The notes beneath the pieces were generated by a model that was not told where the DNA came from, did no database searches, and saw nothing but the letters and a program-made list of their open reading frames with translations. 8,965 bases of DNA from Bacillota bacterium (GTDB taxonomy: Bacteria > Bacillota > Desulfotomaculia > Desulfotomaculales > JAJYZD01): assembly GCA_021800315.1 (NCBI GenBank), contig JAJYZD010000156.1:1-8965 (forward strand). Direction: 5' to 3'. A program made the translations under genes and the position numbers. This document shows, piece by piece, positions 5,395 through 8,965 of this stretch (position 1 is its first letter; each line of letters opens with the position of its first letter).

Positions 5395-6549
5395 TTACCA
5401 TTCATCCCGCTCCTTGATTAGTTCGGAGGCGATGATGTTGCGCTGGATCTGGTTCGTACCCTCGTAGATCTGGGTGATCTTGGCGTCCCGCATCATTCTC
5501 TCCACAGGGTAGTCCTTCATGTAGCCGGCGCCCCCCATGATCTGCACGGCGTCGGTGCTTACCTTCATGGCTGCGTCGGACGCGAATACCTTGGCTATGG
5601 ACGCCGCCTTGGCGACACCCTTCCCGCCGGAGTCGATATCCCGGGCCACGCTGTAAACCAGGGCGCGGGCCGCCTCGGTTTGGATGGCCATGTCGGCCAG
5701 CATGTGCTGTACGGCCTGCATCCGAATGACCGGCTGTCCGAACTGGACGCGGTGCCGGGCGAACTTGAGTGCTTGGTCCAGCGCGCCCTGGGCGATGCCC
5801 ACGGCCTGGGCCGCCACCCCGGGGCGGGACTGGTCGAAAGTTCTCCCGACCACGATCATGCCCATGCCTTCTTTGGCCAGCAGGTTTTCCCTGGGCACGC
5901 GGCAGTTGTTGAACACCAGCCCCCCGGTGGTCGAGGCGCGGATGCCCATCTTGTTTTCCTTCTTGCCGAAGGAAAAGCCGGGGGTGCCTTTCTCGACGAT
6001 GAAGGTGCTGATGCCCCGGGCGCCCTTGGCCCGGTTGGTGACGGCGACTACCGTGTAGACGTCGGCCTCCCCGGCGTTGGTGATCCACTGCTTGGTGCCG
6101 TTGATCACGTAGTAGTCGCCGTCCTTGACCGCGGTGGTCTCCTGGGCGAAGGAATCGCTGCCGGCGTTGGCCTCGGTGAGGCCGAAGGCACCGATCTTTT
6201 TGCCGGCGGCCACGTCCGGGAGATATTTCTTCTTTTGCTCTTCGTTGCCGTACAACAGGATGGGGATGGTGCCGAGCCCGGTACCGGCGAAGGAGATGGC
6301 CACCCCCGAATCGACGCGGCTGATTTCCTCCACCACCAGGCAGAATTCGAACATGCCCCCGCCCAGACCACCATATTCCTCGGGTATGTACACGCCGCAG
6401 AGGTCGGTCTTGGCCAGCACCTCCAGTAACCGGCGGGGAAACTCGCTCTTCTCGTCCAGGGCGGCGGACAACGGTGCCACTCGCTCCCGGGCGAACCGGC
6501 GGGCGATCTGCTGGATTAACTCCTGTTCGGGGGTGAGAAAGTAGTTCAA
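5395..6549 (-). CDS. Acyl-CoA dehydrogenase / enoyl-CoA reductase, Etf-linked
   Basis: 384 residues from TTG 6549, the standard length. This start is chosen over TTG 6597 because GGGGAGGA (6557-6564) sits 7 bases upstream and the protein then begins MNYFLTPEQELIQQIARRFA, as in the family; the upstream TTG has no ribosome site. The N-terminal helical domain spans ~1-120; the first signature FGLTEANAGSDSF at 122-134; the beta domain carries WITNAGEADVY (155-165); the FAD/dimer motif GRTFDQSRPGVAAQ is at 235-248; QIMGGAGYMKDYPVERMMRD at 336-355 is the second signature; Glu363 in IYEGTNQIQR is the expected catalytic base of short-chain enzymes. It oxidises an acyl-CoA to the 2-enoyl-CoA, or works in reverse as a reductase such as CarC or Bcd, using EtfAB. 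Substrate (butyryl-, acryloyl- or aryl-acrylyl-CoA) cannot be told from sequence alone. Confidence 0.95.
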   Translation of the reverse strand: MNYFLTPEQELIQQIARRFARERVAPLSAALDEKSEFPRRLLEVLAKTDLCGVYIPEEYGGLGGGMFEFCLVVEEISRVDSGVAISFAGTGLGTIPILLYGNEEQKKKYLPDVAAGKKIGAFGLTEANAGSDSFAQETTAVKDGDYYVINGTKQWITNAGEADVYTVVAVTNRAKGARGISTFIVEKGTPGFSFGKKENKMGIRASTTGGLVFNNCRVPRENLLAKEGMGMIVVGRTFDQSRPGVAAQAVGIAQGALDQALKFARHRVQFGQPVIRMQAVQHMLADMAIQTEAARALVYSVARDIDSGGKGVAKAASIAKVFASDAAMKVSTDAVQIMGGAGYMKDYPVERMMRDAKITQIYEGTNQIQRNIIASELIKERDEW

Positions 6550-6674
6550 GTCAAAGTCCTCCCCAAAACTGCGACCTTCGGCCTTTTCCAGGGACAACTG
6601 CAGAAAGGGCGTTTATCGTTCCGTAAAGGCGGGCACCGGCAGAAAGTACCAGGATTTTTACATTAAGCGGTAAT

Positions 6675-6704
6675 AGCTTAGCATATGCGGGACAGGCCTG
6701 TCAA
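6675..6704 (-). promoter_or_regulatory. Candidate sigma-A promoter of the acd-etfB-etfA operon with palindromic operator
   Basis: On the minus strand a perfect TTGACA (complement of 6699-6704) is followed after 18 bases by TAAGCT (6675-6680), a weak -10. A perfect 12-bp palindrome GACAGGCCTGTC at 6691-6702 overlaps the -35 box, the classic place for a repressor site. Transcription would begin near 6668, giving a leader of about 120 bases before the TTG start at 6549. The -35 box is convincing, the -10 less so; the regulator is unknown. Confidence 0.5.
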
Positions 6705-6752
6705 CCAAGTATTGAGGCTAAGACCAAATGCCGAAGGGACTCCTCCTTAGCG

Positions 6753-6777
6753 AAAAGCCGCCCGTGCTCGGGGCGGC
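6753..6777 (-). terminator. Rho-independent terminator of the 52-residue gene
   Basis: GCCGCCC (6757-6763) and GGGCGGC (6771-6777) form a 7-bp GC stem with a 7-base loop. On the minus strand the stem is followed by TTTTCGC (complement of 6750-6756). It ends transcription of the small gene at 6793-6951 before the acd promoter. On the plus strand a weaker T4 lies 8 bases past the stem, so it may also act for plus-strand readthrough. Confidence 0.7.
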
Positions 6778-6792
6778 GCCGCTGTTTTCCTG

Positions 6793-6951
6793 CTATCCTT
6801 GCCAATGAAGTTTCCTGCTTGTTTTTTCCTCGTCCCGCTTGGGATCCTGCCCCGGGTTTTCAACGCCCAGGGCGGATTGCGCGTCGGCCCGAAATGCCGG
6901 CGGGCGGGAAGCGCGAGCCGTCTTACTCTTTTTGTCTTTGTTCCGGGTCAT
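6793..6951 (-). CDS. Small basic hydrophilic protein, 52 residues, unknown function
   Basis: ATG 6951 follows AAGGGG (complement of 6958-6963) at 6-base spacing, and the gene is closed by a terminator 15-40 bases past its stop, so it looks like a real single-gene unit. An in-frame ATG at 7008 exists but has a poorer ribosome site. The product begins MTRNKDKKSKTARASRPPAF and ends KTSRKLHWQG: no membrane segment, no cysteine, rich in Lys, Arg, Asp and Gln, and likely disordered. In size and composition it recalls minor small acid-soluble spore proteins, and it sits back to back with a Spo0E-like gene, but I do not recognise a family. Confidence 0.6.
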   Translation of the reverse strand: MTRNKDKKSKTARASRPPAFRADAQSALGVENPGQDPKRDEEKTSRKLHWQG

Positions 6952-6967
6952 GCATATCCCCTTCGGA

Positions 6968-7000
6968 TAATAGAATGGCCCGAAATCCAGCTCAATATTG
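6968..7000 (-). promoter_or_regulatory. Candidate promoter(s) of the 52-residue gene, overlapping sigma-A and sigma-F/G-like boxes
   Basis: On the minus strand TTGAGC and TATTAT (complement of 6968-6973), 17 bases apart, resemble a sigma-A promoter. The overlapping pair CAATA (complement of 6996-7000), 18 bases, CATTCTA (complement of 6971-6977) fits the forespore sigma-G/F consensus with one mismatch. Either would start transcription near 6961-6965, barely upstream of or inside the AAGGGG ribosome site, which weakens both readings. Confidence 0.3.
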
Positions 7001-7063
7001 TTGTTCATATTTTTCCAGCTGGGTACAGAAACTAGAGTGAGGAATTGCCTGGGGGAATTACGG

Positions 7064-7219
7064 ATGATCGAACTCGATGGGTTAAGGAAAAGGATAGAAG
7101 AGGTACGTGCCGAACTATGTAAAATGGCGGGGAAAAAGACCGTGCATGATCAGCGGTTATTGGCGGCAAGTCAGGTGTTGGATGTAATAATTAACAAGTA
7201 TGACCGGTTATTAATATGA
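7064..7219 (+). CDS. Spo0E-like sporulation regulatory (aspartyl-phosphate phosphatase) protein
   Basis: 51 residues from ATG 7064, which follows GGGGGA at 7051-7056; a longer open frame upstream lacks a ribosome site and is hydrophobic noise. The protein is two amphipathic helices: IELDGLRKRIEEVRAELCKM (2-21) and RLLAASQVLDVIINKYDRLL (31-50). The second carries the family motif S-Q-x-L-D-x-x-I-x-x-Y. Spo0E proteins dephosphorylate Spo0A~P in the cytoplasm and hold back entry into sporulation; related short members may act on other response regulators. It is transcribed divergently from the 52-residue gene across a 112-base gap. Its presence supports a spore-forming host. Confidence 0.85.
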   Translation: MIELDGLRKRIEEVRAELCKMAGKKTVHDQRLLAASQVLDVIINKYDRLLI

Positions 7220-7234
7220 ACCACCAAGGATAAC

Positions 7235-7246
7235 CAGTCGCGACTG
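7235..7246. repeat. 12-bp palindrome CAGTCGCGACTG after the spo0E-like gene
   Basis: CAGTCG/CGACTG is a perfect inverted repeat 16 bases past the Spo0E-like stop. No T run follows, so it is not a clear terminator; it could be a binding site. The rest of the spacer to 7437 is purine-rich (GGGGGCTGGGGAGGCGGGG around 7335) and shows no gene. Confidence 0.4.
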
Positions 7247-7437
7247 CAGTGGGCAGCCGGTTGTGATGCTCCGGGCGGCAGGGAAAGTCGTCTGCGGGAA
7301 TATCCAAAAAAATGAGGGCCGGAGGCCTGGGTGCGGGGGCTGGGGAGGCGGGGAAAAAGGACCGGGGGTTTCAGGAAATATTAATGCGTCGGCGCTAAAA
7401 TGGAGTCCGGAATATGGTACCGGAGGGGGTTGGGCCG

Positions 7438-7842
7438 GTGAATATCGCTTTTTTTCTGCTCCCCAAGGAGGAGACTGTCTGGCTCCCCCTGCGAGCGACC
7501 ATGCGGCAGGCGGTGGAAAAGATGGAGCACCACGGCTACACGGCCGTGCCCATTCTCGACGGGGAAGGCAGGTACGCCGGGACCCTCGCCGAAGGGGACC
7601 TGCTGCGTAAACTCAAGTACACACCCGATTTGACCTTTGCCGATATGGAAAAGGTGCCTTTGAAGGATATCCCGAGGCGGCTGAAAATAGAGCCGATTCA
7701 GATCGGGGCAGAAATGGAGGACCTGATCTCCCTGGCGCTGGCGCAGAGTTTTGTGCCGGTTGTGGATGACAAGCTGGTTTTTATCGGAATAATCAGGAGG
7801 AGGGAAATCATTGAACATTACTGCCGGGTTGTTCGGGGTTGA
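7438..7842 (+). CDS. Two-CBS-domain protein, CbpB/DarB-like (putative c-di-AMP receptor)
   Basis: 134 residues made of one CBS pair (Bateman module) and nothing else. GTG 7438 is preferred over ATG 7414 because GGAGGGGG (7422-7429) lies 8 bases before it. CBS1 (about 1-62) includes TMRQAVEKMEHHGYTAVPIL and YAGTLAEGDLLRKLK; CBS2 (about 74-128) includes DIPRRLKIEPIQIG, FVPVVDD and FIGIIRRREIIEHY. Length, lack of any partner domain and the FxGIxxRRE ending match Bacillus DarB (YkuL) and CbpB, which bind c-di-AMP and in the apo form contact the Rel (p)ppGpp synthetase and pyruvate carboxylase. Binding of AMP or another nucleotide is equally possible; ligand preference cannot be read here. It is on the same strand as the Spo0E-like gene but 218 bases away, so probably separately transcribed. 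Confidence 0.8.
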   Translation: MNIAFFLLPKEETVWLPLRATMRQAVEKMEHHGYTAVPILDGEGRYAGTLAEGDLLRKLKYTPDLTFADMEKVPLKDIPRRLKIEPIQIGAEMEDLISLALAQSFVPVVDDKLVFIGIIRRREIIEHYCRVVRG

Positions 7843-8094
7843 GGATTTATGTGATCCTAACGGAATTTAACCGGAATTGAAAAGTCTCTTGGGGCATGAA
7901 GGTCTTGATAGACTGATCTGGAGGCTATGGAAAACCTCTTTAAGGCAAAGGCCATCTCTGCCGTAGTGAGGTTATTGGGATAAATGGTAAATAGTGATAA
8001 ATGGACTATATAGGTGCCCTGGTGGTGCTGAAGCCTCCCGGGAAGGAAGAACGGCTACGCGGCAAGGTGGGAATCCACCTGGTCTAATTTGCAG
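7843..8094 (+). other. Intergenic region with a 6-bp hairpin and no clear gene
   Basis: No gene longer than about 20 codons is supported. An ATG at 7927 opens an 18-codon frame (MENLFKAKAISAVVRLLG); GGAGG lies only two bases ahead, too close for a normal start, so it may be a gene remnant. Around 8065-8081, AGGTGG-GAAT-CCACCT forms a small hairpin that may belong to the left end of the IS607-type remnant. I could not match the region to a known riboswitch. Confidence 0.35.
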
Positions 8095-8123
8095 TTGCCA
8101 TTATTTCTAATCAATGGTATTAT
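8095..8123 (+). promoter_or_regulatory. Sigma-A-like promoter of the IS607-type ORF
   Basis: TTGCCA (8095-8100), 17 bases, TATTAT (8118-8123): five of six bases match at each box with ideal spacing. The start of transcription would fall at or near 8130, the ATG itself, implying a leaderless or nearly leaderless message; no Shine-Dalgarno precedes that ATG. Confidence 0.55.
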
Positions 8124-8129
8124 AGGCAT

Positions 8130-8639
8130 ATGAAACATGAACTGGAAAGCTACCTTCCGATGCGTAAGGCTTGTGCGATTCCCGGTGTGGTGCCGCTAAC
8201 CCTGCGGAGATGGGAGAAGATCGGGGAAATCCAATGCATTCGTACTCCCTCCGGTCAGCGGCACTATGCCAGGAGGGAGATTTTACGCCTTTTGGGCGAA
8301 AATCTCCCTGGAGGAACAAGGGCTGTCCTGTACGCCCGGGAGTCCTCAGCCAAACAGGCTGGCATGGAGAGCTACGGGTTGGCGGTCCACCAGGCCGCCG
8401 CCCTGGTTATTGCCCGGCGTGCGCTTGACTACAAGGAAAAAGTGCCCCGGAATGTCCGAAAGGTGGTAGCCGCTACGGAAGCAGGCAGTCACCTGAAGGG
8501 ATGGGGTAAACTTTTCGGCATGCTCAAGCACACCAGGCAATCCGCGATTCGGGAACGGGCCTACAAAAAGGACTGGGTCCTGGACGATTATCCGGCCTAC
8601 GCCAGGCACCGGCGAAAGGAGAAACAAGACGCGGCGTAG
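8130..8639 (+). CDS. IS607-type hybrid: TnpA DNA-binding head fused to a TnpB-like tail
   Basis: 169 residues. Residues 8-57 form a MerR-like winged helix typical of IS607 TnpA: YLPMRKACAIPGVVPLTLRR then WEKIGEIQCIRTPSGQRHY. Residues 64-76 (TRAVLYARESSAK) are the first strand and the active-site Ser motif of the serine recombinase (normally YARVSS). Soon after, the recombinase sequence stops. The remainder, with VHQAAALVIARRALDYKEKVPR (86-107) and a basic tail (KHTRQSAIRERAYKKDW, RHRRKEK), resembles the end of TnpB proteins. The rest of TnpA (~120 residues) and most of TnpB, including its first RuvC motifs, are absent. The simplest reading is an in-frame deletion across tnpA-tnpB. The product should bind DNA but cannot recombine or cut it. 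The TnpA half is secure; the TnpB identity of the tail is a recognition call. Confidence 0.65.
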   Translation: MKHELESYLPMRKACAIPGVVPLTLRRWEKIGEIQCIRTPSGQRHYARREILRLLGENLPGGTRAVLYARESSAKQAGMESYGLAVHQAAALVIARRALDYKEKVPRNVRKVVAATEAGSHLKGWGKLFGMLKHTRQSAIRERAYKKDWVLDDYPAYARHRRKEKQDAA

Positions 8640-8640
8640 A

Positions 8641-8835
8641 GGAGGTGGTGATTTTTTTAAGCCTGTCCCGCTGGCTCCGGTCCCGTCGGTCCACTTGCAA
8701 TGGGCAGCCATGATGGAAAAGGGCCAGGATATGTGTTTAGTTGTTGCATCGGATGAGGTTTATTCGACGTTCAAGGCGGAAACCGGTGGGACAGGTAACC
8801 AGGGTAACTCCCCCACCCGGCAAATGCTCAAGTGA
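8641..8835 (+). pseudogene. Open frame downstream of the hybrid ORF, possible frameshifted TnpB tail
   Basis: Past the TAG at 8637-8639 the next frame stays open to TGA 8833-8835. It encodes a sequence that begins GGDFFKPVPLAPVPSVHLQW, passes CLVVASDEVYSTFKAE, and ends NQGNSPTRQMLK. It has no start of its own with good context, and the same bases form the candidate guide-RNA scaffold; tnpB 3' ends commonly overlap that RNA. A one-base shift near 8630 would join it to the ORF before it. Coding status is uncertain. Confidence 0.35.
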
Positions 8836-8883
8836 AGGGTGCCATGCGCCCGGGGTACCCACCCGAAGGGTGGGTCGGTCAAC
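8780..8883 (+). ncRNA. Candidate omega RNA (TnpB guide RNA) scaffold at the IS right end
   Basis: Three nested or stacked stems fill this stretch. GGTGGG near 8785-8790 can pair with CCCACC near 8813-8818. GGGTGC (8837-8842) pairs with GCGCCC (8846-8851) with one G-U pair and loop CAT. ACCCACCC (8857-8864) pairs perfectly with GGGTGGGT (8868-8875) with loop GAA. The last hairpin is followed by CGGTCAAC ending at 8883. A GC hairpin followed by a few bases ending in TCAAC is the hallmark of the right end of IS605/IS607-type elements, where TnpB guide RNAs end their scaffold and the guide begins. The guide would be the flank starting CCGGTCGTCCAAGG at 8884. The 5' end is not defined. Confidence 0.5.
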
Positions 8884-8965
8884 CCGGTCGTCCAAGGCCA
8901 TTCCGCGCCGGGGCCCGTTGCGCGAGATGGATAACGCTGGGTAGTCGGTTTCGGAACCATAACTG
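8884..8965. other. Flanking sequence to the window end
   Basis: Presumed host DNA beyond the IS right end. The first 15-20 bases would act as the guide segment of the candidate omega RNA. A reverse-strand frame crosses it but shows nothing recognisable; no gene is called. Confidence 0.3.

Larger units (their letters stand above)
8095..8883 (+). mobile_element. Internally deleted IS607-family element (remnant)
   Basis: The element is defined by the promoter and tnpA head on the left and the putative guide-RNA end (GGTCAAC, 8877-8883) on the right. IS607 elements lack terminal inverted repeats and make no clear target duplication, so the exact left edge cannot be set; it may lie as far left as about 7990. 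About 1.3 kb of coding sequence expected in a full element is missing. It could not move by itself but might respond to a complete relative elsewhere in the genome. Confidence 0.5.

Noticed and set aside
6550..6597. Upstream TTG start (6597) for the acyl-CoA dehydrogenase
   Set aside because: No ribosome site precedes it and the 16 extra residues are not family-like; TTG 6549 has GGGGAGGA at the right distance.
7263..7610. 115-codon plus-strand frame rich in Gly
   Set aside because: Its 3' half is the CBS gene in the wrong frame, and its 5' half is low-complexity purine-rich sequence without a ribosome site.
7990..8094. Structured riboswitch upstream of the IS607 ORF
   Set aside because: It has GGTGCC, GGGAAGG and a small hairpin, but the conserved cores of the cobalamin, TPP, ZTP, fluoride and THF classes are not matched.
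8641..8965. CRISPR-like or tandem repeat array at the right end
   Set aside because: Short GGGT/ACCC motifs recur because of hairpin stems; there are no equal-length direct repeats with spacers.

Overview
The window reads as a moderately GC-rich chromosome segment from a spore-forming, anaerobic Gram-positive bacterium, probably in the Peptococcaceae (Desulfotomaculum/Pelotomaculum-like). This is inferred from a Spo0E-like protein, strong Shine-Dalgarno sites, frequent GTG/TTG starts and an acyl-CoA dehydrogenase/ETF operon whose EtfA carries a ferredoxin domain. There are no rRNA, tRNA or CRISPR features.

Left part (1-2000, plus strand): the tail of a DUF3795-type cysteine-rich protein; an azlC gene that looks broken (stop at codon 3, later -1 frameshift) overlapping an intact azlD; then a PaaI-type hotdog thioesterase. 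The DUF3795 and thioesterase genes look AT-richer than the azl genes between them.

Gene graveyard (2100-3260): in about 1.1 kb lie a 5'-truncated ECF sigma factor (region 4 only), a broken zinc-finger anti-sigma factor, the first ~36 codons of a CGGC-like protein, and a second, decayed azlC copy. The azlC copy contains a short stretch that reads as coding only on the other strand.

Central operon (6704 down to 3261, minus strand): acyl-CoA dehydrogenase, etfB, etfA. Order and domain make-up match the electron-bifurcating caffeyl-CoA reductase/Etf complex CarCDE of Acetobacterium, so the likely role is an Etf-linked acyl-CoA dehydrogenase/enoyl-CoA reductase exchanging electrons with NAD(H) and ferredoxin. 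A promoter-like sequence with a 12-bp palindrome over its -35 box precedes it, and a strong hairpin follows it.

Right part (6750-7842): a 52-residue basic hydrophilic protein on the minus strand with its own terminator, divergent from a Spo0E-like phosphatase; then a two-CBS-domain protein resembling the c-di-AMP receptor CbpB/DarB.

Right end (8095-8965): a remnant of an IS607-family element. One ORF joins the MerR-like DNA-binding head of the TnpA serine recombinase to what looks like the C-terminal tail of TnpB. Downstream are stacked hairpins ending in GGTCAAC, as expected of an omega (guide) RNA at the element's right end. The nuclease core is missing, so this looks like an internally deleted element that kept its promoter, DNA-binding domain and guide-RNA end.
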